A stretch of DNA of 64,000 nt from Ursus arctos (Eukaryota; Chordata; Mammalia; Carnivora; Ursidae). The notes beneath the pieces are model-generated. The model made no database searches and had not been told where the DNA came from. It saw only the letters and a list, made by a program, of their open reading frames with translations. The stretch lies in assembly GCF_023065955.2 (NCBI RefSeq), contig NC_079873.1, forward strand, positions 5,470,566-5,534,565. The letters are read 5' to 3'. Shown piece after piece: positions 1-10,835 of this stretch; the stretch's first letter is position 1, and the number at the start of each line of letters is the position of its first letter. A program made the translations under genes and the position numbers.

Positions 1-106
1 AATAATAATAATAATGCTTGGGTGGAAAACTCGGATATACATCTTAGTTCCACCACTTTCTGGTCGGCTAGATTTTATTAGTGTTTATTATAAAAGCTTT
101 TCAATC

Positions 107-297
107 ATAAAATATTTTTTAAGAATTTATATGTGAGAGAGAGATATCAAGTGGGGAGGGGCAGAGGGAGAGGGAGAGAAAAACCCAAGCAGACTCCATT
201 CAGCACAGAGCCCGGTGCGTGGCTCGATCTCACGACCCTGAGATCATGACCTGAGCTGGAGGGAGATGCTTAACCAACTGCACCACCCAGGTGCCCC
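107..297 (-). mobile_element. Can-SINE (tRNA-Lys SINE), minus strand
   Basis: A tRNA-Lys-derived carnivore SINE in antisense: T-rich tail on the left, a purine-rich GAGAGAG segment, then the complement of the tRNA head ending CACCCAGGTGCCCC. A near-perfect direct repeat CATAAAATATTTTTT flanks it (106-120 and 297-312), as expected of an L1-mobilised insertion. The body is moderately diverged and not one of the youngest copies. Confidence 0.93.
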
Positions 298-312
298 ATA
301 AAATATTTTTTT

Positions 313-700
313 AAACACACAGAGAGGTGTAGAGAATGTTATAATGAACACTTTCGCACCTTGCGTAACCTTTAATATTGTGCCTTATTTGGTTCAGATA
401 TTTTTTTACCTGTTAGAATCATCGACCGCATATATTGCTGCCCATCCCCTTTCTCTCCTGCCCACCCCAGTTGTAATTATTAATCCTTACTCGGTTTTGA
501 TTATCCTCATACAAACTCGTATACTTTTATTATACACTCACGTGCATCTGTAAGCAATATATGGTTCAGTTATGTAAATGACATACTGTCTCTATTCTTT
601 CGTACTCGTGTTTTTCCACATGAAATTGTTTGAATCTCAGTCATATGACATAGATGATGGTATAATATATTTTAAGTGCCGGGCAGATTTCACTAAGCTA
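313..700. mobile_element. Ancient L1M 3'-end fragment (tentative)
   Basis: The wording of this stretch (a run about ATAATGAAC, later GTGCATCTGTAAGCAATATATGG and a TTTTTCCACATGAAATTGTTTGAATCTC-like run) resembles old mammalian L1 3' UTR consensus text as I remember it. It is strongly diverged, has no readable protein and no target-site duplication. A repeat-library alignment would settle family and strand. Confidence 0.4.
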
Positions 701-1390
701 TCCTGCACTTGAAATATATATGTATATGACATATTTACGCCTTCTATCAGAGAACGTCTAAGTTGCGTCCGGTATTTTGCTATTACATTCAGTGCTGTAA
801 TTTGTTTACACATTTCTTGGGGCTGCAAACCAGAGATACTGAATCGCAACCCAGGTGTCAGGATTTTCAAGAGTTTTCACAGGAGAGCCTCTGAGCATCC
901 CAGGCTCTTCATCAGACATCTCCCAGACCAACTTAATCAGATTTGGGCAGCAAGTAACAGGCATTTCTCTTTGTAATGAACTCCTTGCGAGATTCTAACG
1001 GGCCCCTGGGATTGAGATACAAGCCCCTCCTCGAGAGAAACTCTTGCATTTCACAGATGAGGAATGGTGCACGAGAACGTTGGTTGTACTGTATGTATGT
1101 GCAGAGATGAGAACTTCTGCACCAGAACACACACCTGGAGGTGCAGGGGGGGGGTAGTGCATCTCTAATTTTGTTCAGTATTGCCAGTTGCCCGCCAGAA
1201 GAATTAGATCAATTATAGAAGCTCCCATCAACACATGGTAATGCCGCTCTCTTGGGATACAGGTGCGTGCCTTTGTGGTATTTTGTAACCTCACAGTGAG
1301 GTCAAGCTCTTTCTGGTCATTGTCCATTTGGGTTTGCTTTTCAGTAGATTGTGTGCCATATAACTTGCCCATTTTAAAATGGCTTGAGGA
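701..1390. other. Repeat-poor stretch, no gene recognised
   Basis: No SINE or LINE text, no long open frame and no RNA gene seen. The only low-complexity item is a short G run near 1147. Small open frames (65-77 codons) occur on the minus strand and have no recognisable domain. Confidence 0.5.
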
Positions 1391-1547
1391 GGGGCGCCTG
1401 AGTGGCTCAGTCCATTAAGCATCTGTCTTTAGGTCAGGTCAGGATTGAGCCCCGAATCGGGCTCCCTGCTCAGCGGAGAGCCTGCTTCTCCCCGTCCTTC
1501 TCTCTCTGCCTCTGACTAATAAATAAATAAAATCTTAAAAAAAAAAA
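1391..1547 (+). mobile_element. Can-SINE, plus strand
   Basis: Starts with the head GGGGCGCCTGAGTGGCTCAG (the pol III A-box region of the tRNA-Lys part). It runs through the GAGCCCC B-box region and CT-rich middle to (AATA)n AATCTT and an A tail at about 1547. A short deletion is visible in the middle compared with other copies in this window. Confidence 0.93.
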
Positions 1548-1589
1548 TTTCAGGAATGTTTTAAGAACAAGGCATGGTTCAGTCATTGT

Positions 1590-1835
1590 AACTGCAATTA
1601 CTTTCCCTTTTCACGTTCCATTTTCTTAAAGGTGTCTTTTGTTAAGTAGAAGATGGGTGGTTGTTTTTTTTAATTTTGAAAAGCCTAATTTATTAACTTT
1701 TCCTTTATACTGAATGCCTTCTTTGTCATGAGAAGTCTTTGGCTACCTCACAATCATATGTTCTGCTTTTCTTTTATTCTAGAAGTTGTTTATGGTTTCA
1801 GATTTATGGTTTAGTTTCGGATGCTTTCACGTGTG
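1590..1835 (-). mobile_element. Ancient L1M ORF2 3' fragment, antisense
   Basis: Text such as TTTTAATTTTGAAAAGCCTAATTTATTAAC and GTCATGAGAAGTCTTTGGC resembles antisense mammalian L1 ORF2 near the end of the reverse-transcriptase region. It is heavily decayed, with no open frame and no duplication found. Confidence 0.45.
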
Positions 1836-2325
1836 CGGTTTAGCAGTATCTAAAAATCAAAAAATATCTAACATTTAGATATCCACTTGTTCCATCACCG
1901 TTTTTGTAAATTTGTTCTTTTAATTGGCAGAAAGTCAGTTGGGTTCAGACCCTACCTTCGGTCCCACTTTCTGCGGGTGGCAGTTCCCACATCACATGAA
2001 TTTTCAAAGCCTTTGCCGGCCGTGGGAGTATGCCAGCTGTGCGCGTCACTAGAAGTGGTTTATATAGTGGTCAAGTGCTCTGCTTCCCTGCGTCTGTTCC
2101 ACTGTCGCACAGTTTAGGAGAAAGACTGGGACTTCAGTTGGCTCACACACACACACACGTGGGGACTGCGTTTCTCCAGCTCGCCCCCTCCGCAATTAGC
2201 CCCACGTAGAGTCCCCAGGAAAAATACAGCATGCCCAGTTCCATATATAATGAATATTTTTGTTAGTATGGGCACGTCCTAAATAGCACATGACACATGC
2301 TTCTACTAAAAACATGTTCACTGTT
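1836..2325. other. Repeat-poor stretch with short CA run
   Basis: No gene or clear interspersed repeat. A short (CA)n run lies at about 2145-2158. An open frame of 76 codons at 1887-2117 has no recognisable domain. Confidence 0.45.
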
Positions 2326-2529
2326 GGGGCGCCTGGGTGGCTCAGTCAGTGAAGCGTCTGCCTTCGGCTCAGGTTGTGTTGGCAGGGTCCTCGGATCGAG
2401 ACCCACATTGGGCTCCCTGCTCCGCTGGGAGCCTGCTTCTTCCTCTCCCACTCCCCCTGCTTGTGTTCCCTCTCTTGCTGGCTGTCTCTCTCGTCAAACA
2501 AATAAATAAAATCTTTAACAAAAAAAAGA
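2326..2529 (+). mobile_element. Can-SINE, plus strand (first of a head-to-tail pair)
   Basis: Complete element: head GGGGCGCCTGGGTGGCTCAG, GATCGAGACCC B-box region, CTCCCTGCTCCGCTGGGAGCC middle, CT-rich segment, then (AAAT)n and AATCTTTAAC with an A tail at 2517-2528. A second SINE begins only nine bases further on. Confidence 0.95.
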
Positions 2530-2537
2530 ACATCAGA

Positions 2538-2690
2538 GGGGCACCTGGGTAGCGCAGTCGTTAAGCGTCCGCCTTCGGCTCTGGGTGTGATCTCAGAGTC
2601 CTGGGATCGAGTCCCACATCAGGCTCCTCCGCTAGGAGCCTGCTTCTTCCTCTCCCACTCACCCTGCTTGTGTTCCCTCTCTCGCTGGCA
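2538..2690 (+). mobile_element. Can-SINE, plus strand, 3'-truncated
   Basis: Head GGGGCACCTGGGTAGCGCAG and a CTCCTCCGCTAGGAGCC body of the arctoid-type subfamily. The copy stops in the CT-rich segment (CTCGCTGGCA) with no AATAAA-like tail, unlike its neighbour. It was probably cut by a later deletion, because L1-mediated insertion normally keeps the 3' end. Confidence 0.9.
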
Positions 2691-3352
2691 GTCTTGTATT
2701 TTTGTTATATCTTCCGAATGTACCCCACACTCTTTGTCTCCTCGGTGGCTCTTTACCTGATTCCTGTGGCCAGAAAGACAGGTTTCTTTCAGGTTTCCAG
2801 CTGCGCACATACACACACACACACACACACCCGCACACACACAGCCAACACCGTTGTACAGTTCTGTGTGACCAGGCCCACATTTGGGATGAAGCAGGGA
2901 GAGAGGAAAGGTCATGATTCACCCACAGTCCATAGGCAGCAAGGGCCCCTTTTTCTCCTCTGTCTGGGCAAAAAATCAGGGTGGTCTCCTTGGGGGGCTT
3001 TCGCTGCAGCCCGATAACTTCATCCACAGCAATGCGATCATTCAGACTGCTACAGTCTGGAGAGAGACAGAACCACCAAGCACAGAGGAACATGAATTCC
3101 CTGCATGCTCCCTGGCACGCAAGGCCCTTTCCCTGGTTTAGGGGCAAAAACTGGGGAGTTTCCCTGCAGATGTGTTGTCCCCACTCCCTGCCTAGTTCTG
3201 ACCCCCACTCAGCCCTCTGGTCAAAGCTGAGAAACCAAGAAGGAGAGAACTGGGAAACTCAGTTCTGTTATGGGACTTGTTCAAGTCTGCATTTCAGTCT
3301 CCCATGTACCTATTGTTCACTTTTTAGGGATCCCACGTGATTGTTTTGTGTT
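2691..3352. other. Repeat-poor stretch with CA microsatellite
   Basis: Contains an interrupted (CA)n tract at about 2807-2843 (broken by CCCG). Overlapping open frames on both strands (up to 162 codons on minus, 2659-3147) run straight through the SINE and CA tract and look like chance. No gene recognised. Confidence 0.5.
2807..2843. repeat. (CA)n microsatellite, interrupted
   Basis: A dinucleotide CA tract of roughly 37 bases with one CCCG interruption. Such tracts are common and often length-polymorphic in mammals. Confidence 0.95.
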
Positions 3353-3500
3353 TTGTCCCCAGATTTTCACTATGCTCAGTGGAAGAAGGATGTTTTAATT
3401 GTCTTGTTCCATCTTGTCCCCATTATTATGCTCAATGGAAGAAGGAGGTTTTAATTGTCCCTATTCTCTCTAGTCCCCAGTATTTTAATTGGAAGTATGT
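3353..3500 (+). repeat. Degenerate tandem repeat, unit about 57-61 bp
   Basis: The block starting T(T/A)GTCCCC recurs at 3353, 3414 and 3471. The first two units share GCTCARTGGAAGAAGGA followed by TTTTAATTGTC. The third keeps only the start and the TTTTAATTGGAAG part. It is a small minisatellite-like duplication, not a known interspersed repeat to my eye. Confidence 0.75.
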
Positions 3501-3679
3501 CCTCTTTCCCCCACGAAATTACTTTGGTATAGTTCCTTCTCACCGTAGATAGATACAGGTGTGTGTCTCTTTCCCATCACTGTTGTGACGCACGGATCTA
3601 TGCGTGTGTCTTCCTAGGACCACGCAGTCCTGATTTTAACTCTGACCTACTCTAGCTCCAGCACAACTATCAAAAGCAA

Positions 3680-4238
3680 GTAATGGGAGGCCTGCAAAAC
3701 TGCTCGTGTTTTTCAAGGTGGTTTTGGCTATTCTGGGTCCTTTGGAAGCCCTTTAAATTTCAAGCATTGTTTGTCAACAAAGCTTGCTGGAAATAGAGTT
3801 AGAATTGCATTCCATCTATAGATAATACGCCTGGAATTGAGATCTTAAGAAATGGAGTCTTCGAAGCCATGAGCATGATCCGTGTGTTCATTAATCTAAA
3901 TCTACTTTAATTTCTCTCAGCAATGTTGTGCTGTTTCCAGGTAGAGGTCTTGCTCAGAGTTTAAGTTTATCCCTGATCTTCTAAGTTTTATGATGTTATT
4001 GTAGATGGCATTTTGGTCCGTAAAATTCCACCTCTTTGTTACTACCATGTAAACAGAGAATGAATGCATTCGTATTAACCTTATAATTCTATCCCCATGC
4101 GATATTCACCAATTAGGTGAATTAGGATTAATAGTTGTGTGTATATTGTAGTATTTTCTACACATAAAATCATGATTCTGCAGTGCTTGACTCTTGCCTC
4201 TATCTTCTTGGTATCGTCACTTTAAATAATGCAATTTA
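3680..4238 (-). mobile_element. Ancient L1M ORF2, antisense (right of RT core)
   Basis: Antisense L1 text is readable: a GGTTTTGGCTATTCTGGGTCC block, GCATTCCATCTATAGAT, TTTAATTTCTCTCAGCAATGTT and GTAGAGGTCTTGC follow the order seen in ORF2 of mammalian-wide L1s. Many substitutions and no open frame. It continues at 4575 beyond a DNA transposon. Confidence 0.75.
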
Positions 4239-4574
4239 CAGTTGACCCTTGAATAAAACTGGGGTTTGGGTGCTGACCCCCTGCACAGTCAGAAATCTGC
4301 CGGTAACATCTGATTCCCAAAAAAGTTAACTAGTAATGGCCTGGTGTCGACCGGAAACCTTAGCGGTAACAAGCAGTCGATTATCCCATATTCTGTATGT
4401 TCTGTGTCTTACATAGTCTGTTCTTAAAGTAAGCTAGGGAAAAGAACACGTGATTAAGAAAATTCACGAGGAAGAGAAAATACATGACAGTACTGCACTG
4501 TGTTTACTGAAAAAGAAAATTCACTTGTAAGTGGACCCTCCCAGTTCAAACCCCATGTGGTTCCAGGATCAAGT
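4239..4574. mobile_element. Tigger/TcMar-like non-autonomous DNA transposon
   Basis: It begins with the terminal text CAGTTGACCCTTGAA and ends with a decayed inverted copy (GGTTCCAGGATCAAGTA). The internal order matches the MER-class mariner/Tigger MITE I know: CAGTCGATTA, GTAAGCTAGGGAAAAGAA, GAGAAAATACATGACAGTACTGCACTG. It sits next to TA at its left edge, as expected of TcMar elements. It interrupts the antisense L1M, so it is younger than that L1. It has no transposase. Confidence 0.85.
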
Positions 4575-6646
4575 AATAAGTGTATTGCTGTGCTAACTGT
4601 GACCTTCAGTACAACAGAGAATAAAATGAGAATAAATATTCTTTTTTTTTTTCAAGGTGTTTTAGTGGGAGGTGTTTTCATCTTTCACCGTCAGACGCCC
4701 ACAATCATAACTGGGACTTAAATTTTATCCCAAGCCCTTTCTACTTCCACATTTACCATATTTTTCTCTTCTATTAGTAAAAGGAGTTACATTGATTGGT
4801 TTTTTACATGTTATTGCAGCTTTGCTTTTATGGAATGAAGATCCTTTGGCCATAACGTATTATCTTATTGTCCCTGATGGTCACTGAATTTTATTTTGTT
4901 AAGCATTGTTGTGTTTATGTTTTATTTCTTATACTATTCTTACTTGTTTTTGGCGTCGGGGTTGTTCTGGCTTTATTTAGTCATACATATTGTGCCTTCT
5001 GGTTTTTTCAGAAGGAGTTTGTATAGTTTTCCTATTATTTCTTCCTTTAATGTTGCCTAGAATTCACCAATTGAGCTGTTTGGCCTCAAATTTTCTTTGG
5101 AGGACGGTTTTAATTATAAATTCAAAGTCAGGCCTATTCTGATTCTTTCCCCCCCTCCCCCCTGCGTATGTGTGCTCTGGTAATTTATGGGGTTTTTTTA
5201 GTGTCAACTTTATCCAAGTGTTTAGTTTTATTGGCATGAATTTTTTCATAGCATCCCCCTAACATCACATAATATGTGCAGTGATGCCCCTTATTTCCTT
5301 AGCAATACCAGCACTCTGTCTGTACACCTGTTCGTCCTCTGCTGCACCCACACCACCTTGGATCAGGCTTACCCCGGCTCTTGACCTCTTTCAATGCACC
5401 CTATTGTGATCTGGTGGACATTCGCTATTATTTCTTTCCTTTCTATTTCAGTGCTTTCAATACTGTCTTTGATATTTCTTTTTGTTTTGTTTTACTTAAT
5501 TTGGGATTAATTTGCAAATCTATTTCTAGCTGACGTGGAAGCTCAGTGTGTCAGATTAGAAACTTTCTTCTGTTCTAAGGAGAGCCTTGAGAGCCGTAAA
5601 CTTTCCAGCACCTGTTGTTTTCCGTATCATTCAGTTTTTCATGTTTTCTGACTGCTGTTGTCATTTCTTTCTTGTCCTATAAACGTATTGTTCAATTTCC
5701 AAATATATTTATTGGATATTTTTATGTATATGTTTATATATTTATTGGGATTTCCTAGATATTTTTTTCCTTCTAATTGTCTTATTGCTGAATATGTGTG
5801 TATATTTTCAATCCTTTTAATTTGAGATGTTTTATGACCCTGCAGATGTCCTCTGTAGATAATTATTCCACGTGTCCCTCTAACAGAACATATACTCTGC
5901 TGCTGTTGGGCAGAGGGTCCCATAAACTTGATCAATTAGGTCACGTCCTTGTTGAGTGTTCAGGGCCTCCGTGTCCTTCTTGACTTTGTTTTGTCTACAT
6001 TCCCTAACCGTTGGGGAGAGAACAGATTTGTCAGTTATATATTTTTCCCTTTGTTACCTTCTGACCTGTTTTTGCAAGTAAGAAATCTGCTGGCACTGTG
6101 ATTGCCACTCATTCTAACCAAATTGTGCTTTTTGTTTGGGACAGGCTGTCATTTTACCTTTATCCTGGGAAGTGTGCTGTTTCCCTGGGACTGGCGAGGG
6201 TTTGCTGGTGTTACTGATCCTGCTTATTATTGGATTGCACTTGTGATTGGACTACTCTCTTGCCTTTCTTAATTTCCATAAAGTTCCGTAAAGCTATTTT
6301 TTTCTTAAAATGTTTATTTCCTCTGGAACTTTAACTTACGTGGTAGCTTCTCAATCTATTCCCCCAAATTATTTAACTTCTTTCATATTTCTTTCCTCTT
6401 TCTATGTCTGTGCTGACTCTGAATAAATTTATACACACTGCCTTCCTGGTTAAAATCTCTCTTTTTAGATTTCAAAGTCTGCTGTTTATCCTATCCCTTC
6501 AAGATTTGTTTTTTCATTTTGGAGAATATTTCTTCAATCTTCACGTTTCAATTGTCTCTTTTTTAAAAGCCATTTTTGTTCTATATGTGGCTTTTTAAAT
6601 TTCTTTTTGTTATTCAACTTTCACTTACCCTTTGGGGGGGATCCAA
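4575..6646 (-). mobile_element. Ancient L1M ORF2/ORF1 remains, antisense
   Basis: Continuation of the L1M to the left of the DNA transposon. Readable landmarks, in antisense order, are ACATTGATTGG, CAGAAGGAGTTTGTATAG, GAATTCACCAATTGAGCTG (ORF2 middle), TTCAATTTCCAAATATATTTATTGG and CTGCTGCTGTTGGGCAGAGGG (endonuclease side). AT-rich text to about 6640 probably comes from ORF1 or the inter-ORF region. Everything is heavily decayed; small open frames here are meaningless. Confidence falls toward the right end. Confidence 0.65.
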
Positions 6647-6656
6647 AATAGTTATT

Positions 6657-6846
6657 TTTTTTTTCAAGATTTTATCTATTACACAGAGAGAGAGAGAGCA
6701 CACAGCAGGGGGAGCTGCAGGCAGAGGGAGAAGTAGACTCCCCTCTGAGCAGAGAGCCCAATGTGGGGCTTGATCCCAGGACCCCGGGATCATGACCTGA
6801 GCTGAAGGCAGACGCTTTACCGACTGAGCCACCCAGACGTCGCCGG
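6657..6846 (-). mobile_element. Can-SINE, minus strand
   Basis: Antisense SINE from a T-rich tail through GAGAGAGAGAGAGC and GATCATGACCTGAGC to the head complement CCACCCAGACGTCGCC (head mutated). The direct repeat AATAGTTATT flanks it at 6647-6656 and 6847-6856. It inserted into the edge of the ancient L1M. Confidence 0.93.
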
Positions 6847-6856
6847 AATAGTTATT

Positions 6857-7446
6857 TGAAAATATTTGTCACATCTCTGTTTTGTTTGTTTCATGTGAAC
6901 CGGACTTATCCTATAATCATCGGTTTCATGACCATTTCTCCCATTTCTCTGTACGGGTATGAATCTACATTGCAGGTACATACAGAGAAGGAGATGTGGT
7001 AGTCCACCTCGTGTTTTCCAGTCCCCGGGCTCCCTAGTACCTGCACCAGATCCCCAGCCGGTGTCCTTGGGACAAAGGGCCATCATGCTTGGCAGTTGTG
7101 CCCTAGTGACACTGGCATGTGGCTGATGGTCATGTTACTAAGCCTGTGACATGGTTAATTTGCCTTCTTTTGAGTTACTTTGTAATGTGTCTTCCTTATC
7201 TGGGGCCGAGCCACAGCTTTACCTAGAGCCACCAGGCTGTAGACAAGATAGCTTCCTCTCCTGAATCCCTGGTTTCATGGCGGTAAACCTGGCTCCAGCT
7301 CCCCAGCCCAGGTTGGGGACATGCCATCCTTGCTATTTCAGTGCATACAGACTCCCAGTGAACCTCGATCCCCATTGGCAGAGCCCCTGGCGTTATCCAA
7401 TGGTATTGAAGTCTTCTGTTAATGTCTGTCTACATCACTCCCTGGT
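6857..7446. other. Stretch without recognised gene
   Basis: The first 100 bases may still be old L1 text. The rest shows no repeat, RNA gene or convincing exon. The longest open frame is 89 codons (minus, 6817-7086), partly inside the SINE. Confidence 0.45.
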
Positions 7447-7813
7447 TTTTTTGTTTTGTTTTTTTTCTTATAATAATATTTTTTATTATATTTTGTTAGT
7501 CACCATACAGTACATCCCTGGTTTCCCATGTAAAGTTCGATGATTCATTAGTTGCGTATAACACCCAGTGCACCATGCAATACGTGCCCTCCTTACTACC
7601 CATCACCAGCCCATCCCATTCCCCCACCCCCCTCCCCTCTGAAGCCCTCAGTTTCTTTCTCAGAGTCCATAGTCTCTCATACTTCATTCCCCCTTCTGAT
7701 TACCCCCCCCCCCTTTCTTTATCCCTTTCTTCCCCTTCTCTTCACTATGTCTGTATCTTTGGGGTAAATACCCAGTAGTGCAATGGCTGGATCATAGGGT
7801 AGCTCAATTTTTA
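7447..7813 (-). mobile_element. L1 3' end, antisense, internally deleted
   Basis: Reads from a T-rich tail through carnivore L1 3' UTR text (TTAGTCACCATACAGTACATCC, GCACCATGCAATACGTGCCC, a C-rich block) and then jumps directly to ORF2 C-terminal text GGGGTAAATACCCAGTAGTGC. About 200 bases that should lie between are missing when compared with 17764-18235 and other copies. An imperfect direct repeat (ACATCACTCCCTGGTTT at 7432, ACATCGCTGCCTGTTT at 7814) probably marks the insertion. Confidence 0.88.
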
Positions 7814-10800
7814 ACATCGCTGCCTGTTTGAAACAGAGGGGGCCCTACATACTGAGCTATCTTAATTGGATATCAACATTGTGTTTTGTTTTCGTTTTTG
7901 TTGTGGTTAGCTCCCGTGAAAAGGCTTTCATGTGTCACTAGAAAGGAGCTGTCACAAAGAGGCCCCAGCCCTTAGAGATTGTCGTCTTGCTCTTGAGTGA
8001 AGGAGTCCTTAGCAGCAGAGCGCTGGTGCCCCTCCCTGTAGAAGAGGGTGTAATGCTTTCATTCCGTTCTCTTCTCACTCCACGTGGCTCCCCTCCCCCC
8101 AGGACGCACAAAGTGGGCTCTTCTACAGCAGCAGGAAGCACACGCTGAACATTCCCGTCCTGCCGCCTTGTCAGTGCGCTGGCTGAGCCCTAAGCCCCTC
8201 CAGCTGTACGGATTATAGTGTCACTCCGCCTGCGTCTGCTGTCCTTGAGGTCCGACTGCAAGGGTACGGGTGCTTGTTTGGGAGTTTAGTGAGAGCAGAG
8301 GGCGGCCACCCAGACTTTGGCTACTACTGGAAAGTGTTCTTCAACCTGGCCTTTCTCTAGCTGTGGAAATGGACTGAACCGCATCTCAGGAAGCCCGAAC
8401 ACGAGGGTGATTGCTCTTCCAATGAGAATAGTAAGAGAAAGAACAAGTATTACAGAGAAAACTGGCTTGGTGGAATCCATTGAGAATTTTCTTGAGTTCC
8501 TACTGGATGCCGTATTACAGATGGGGGTGAGAAGGGGATTCCCTGTCCAGAATTGCGATGTTATGGTTAATTGCTTATGGTCAGGAGTCAGGAGGCTCAT
8601 TACGTGAAATTGGACAACACAGGATACATCTCTAGGCCTCAGTGGGCGTTTCTGTGTAAATGATCACATAGAGATCCTTTGAGCTTTTCCAAGGGCCGAA
8701 GCTACGAGCTGTATTTGTGGCATCGCATGTGGTCCTCACTGCTGTCCAGGAGGGCAGGTACATTGCTGATCCCTGTCCTAACCGCACCGCACAGCACACA
8801 GATCACGGCCGTCCTGAGCCTCACCCAGCGCGGTCTCATCACGCTGCAGTGTGCTCCCTCCTGTGCAGGAAACGGGCGGTGTCTGCCGTGCTAGTTCGCG
8901 CAGAGCAGGAAGCAGCAGTTATAAAAGCCCTGGCCCAGCGCACACACGCAGAAATTAGCTCACCAGCCGTGTCAAGGTGACAGCTAATGGTGTGAAACCC
9001 ATTAAGAGATGTCCATCAGATTTTCCTGGGGTGCCTTCTTCTTGACATCTCCTGCTAACCCGACACCATCTCCGTCCTTGGCACAGCTCCGCGTATCTTG
9101 TTGTCTTCCTCTGCCGGTGGACAGTTTTGTAACGCTGGCTGTGTGCTGACGGAAGGGTTCAGTTTAAAACCTTGAACTCGTCAGAGGCAGTGTTTTCTTT
9201 TCAAACAGAATGTTGTGATTTACATCAAGGGTCATGGTGTAGCATAGGCAGGCCCGAGACAGTATTCCGGCGCACGTAAATGCAATCCAGGACCCTGCCT
9301 GAGGAAGGGGGAGGCGTTTATGTCCCCTGTGTCATTGAGAACATGACGCTTGGGACAGAAAGTGGGGAGACAGGGCTGAAGGGGCGTCATCATGCTACAT
9401 GCCTACAGCAAGTGACAGAATGCAGTGAAAGTGCATGCTGATTAGCGGGAAAAGCAGCTCTCCCTCTGGCCACAGCGTAATCTCTACCAGCAGTGCCCCC
9501 AAATCCAGGAAGTGAGTATCACCACCTCAGGGTGTCTGCCACCTCCTCATAGCTCCAGGACAATTACTGGACTGAAAGCATTTATTTAACACCTTTTACA
9601 GATTAAATACCTGTTATCTGGAAGACAGACTTTATATCATGACTATAAGTTTAGGACTAATAGAACTTTAATCCTATTATCATTTGTCATCAGCAGAAGG
9701 TTCCACTGAAATACATCCACCACTATTAACAAGCACGTGTCTGCACTCACGTCAGGGACCACAGGAAGGGAAATAGAAGGAGGAAGCCTTCCATGTCTGC
9801 TGACAGTACTGCTTCTTGTGCCTGACTAGAGGAAATCTGTGTCTTTCCGGCTATCCACTGAGTTACCCATTGTCGTATGCAGTTTCCTCTTTTACGAGCA
9901 AACCTGTGGGGGGAGCAAACCTGTGGGAGGAAGGCCTGTAGCCTGCACTTCTTTGTAGTGCTAACAACCTTTACAACAATCATAGATGAGACCAAATGAC
10001 ATTTCCCCCCAAAAAGCGTGTGGGGTTCAGCGTGAACCACAAAATGAGAAAACCTGATAAACCTCCAGTGTCCGTCTTTTCAAAATTCCGTTATTTTTCT
10101 ACTTTAATAAGAAACGGTCAGGGAATTGTATTCCCCCTCCATCTGAGCACAGTCTTGTGTCCCCAGGTTATTGGGAGAACAAAACGGAAACCATGAAGTA
10201 GGTCCGTGTGGACGTCGCCAGGTGGCATGAAGGCGTTCAAACAGAATCCGGTTTCCTTTGTTTGGACCCTTGAAAACGGTCTCCTACTTTTTTTTTCATC
10301 TTCTCTTTTTCTCTTTGTCCCATTTTGCTCACTTGCCCTCCTCTGAACGTCAACAAACCACAAGACTCCCACAAACAGCACTGTCTTAGGAGCTCCCCTG
10401 ATAGTTGCCAGCGTGGGATTCCATCCCGGGTCCCTCCTGACGAGCACGAAAACTGGAACCATCTCTGCTTGTCCCAGCTGCAGGTTTGGTGGCAAAGGAG
10501 ATGGTTACCGGGGCCAGACCACAAGGACATGTCCCTCTGTCTTCCCTTGGCACTGTAGCTTCCAGTCCTGCTTTGCTTGGGGGGTTTCCTTACCTTCAGC
10601 TGTTGCCATCACCTGAATCAGGCCTTTTACCTTGAGTAGCTTGAAGTGGCATCATCGTGACGGTTGTAAGCAGCGGCCTCAACCACACTGATGCGGGCTT
10701 GTCATCGGAGGGTCTGAGTGCAGGAGGCACATGTGTTCCCTCACCTTCTGACCTTTCTCACTCCTCTCTGAGGTCCCCCACTCACCACCTTCACCTTAGC

Positions 10801-10835
10801 AGCTCTCCCAGCCTTCAAAACCCATCTACTCTACG
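7814..10835. other. Repeat-poor 3 kb, no gene recognised
   Basis: No SINE or young L1. A weak MIR/L2-like phrase (TCTCTAGGCCTCAGTGGGC) lies near 8628. A TATA-box-like TATAAAAG is at 8920-8927 in locally GC-richer DNA. A 17-bp tandem duplication (GAGCAAACCTGTGGG) is at 9896-9930. Open frames reach 125 codons (minus, 10118-10495), with none recognisable. It could hold non-coding conserved elements, which I cannot test. Confidence 0.5.
9896..9930 (+). repeat. Two-copy 17-bp tandem duplication
   Basis: GAGCAAACCTGTGGG occurs at 9896-9910 and again at 9913-9927, unchanged. This is a simple local duplication. Confidence 0.9.

Noticed and set aside
2659..3147. 162-codon minus frame near the start
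   Set aside because: It includes translated SINE and the (CA)n tract (Cys-Val repeats).
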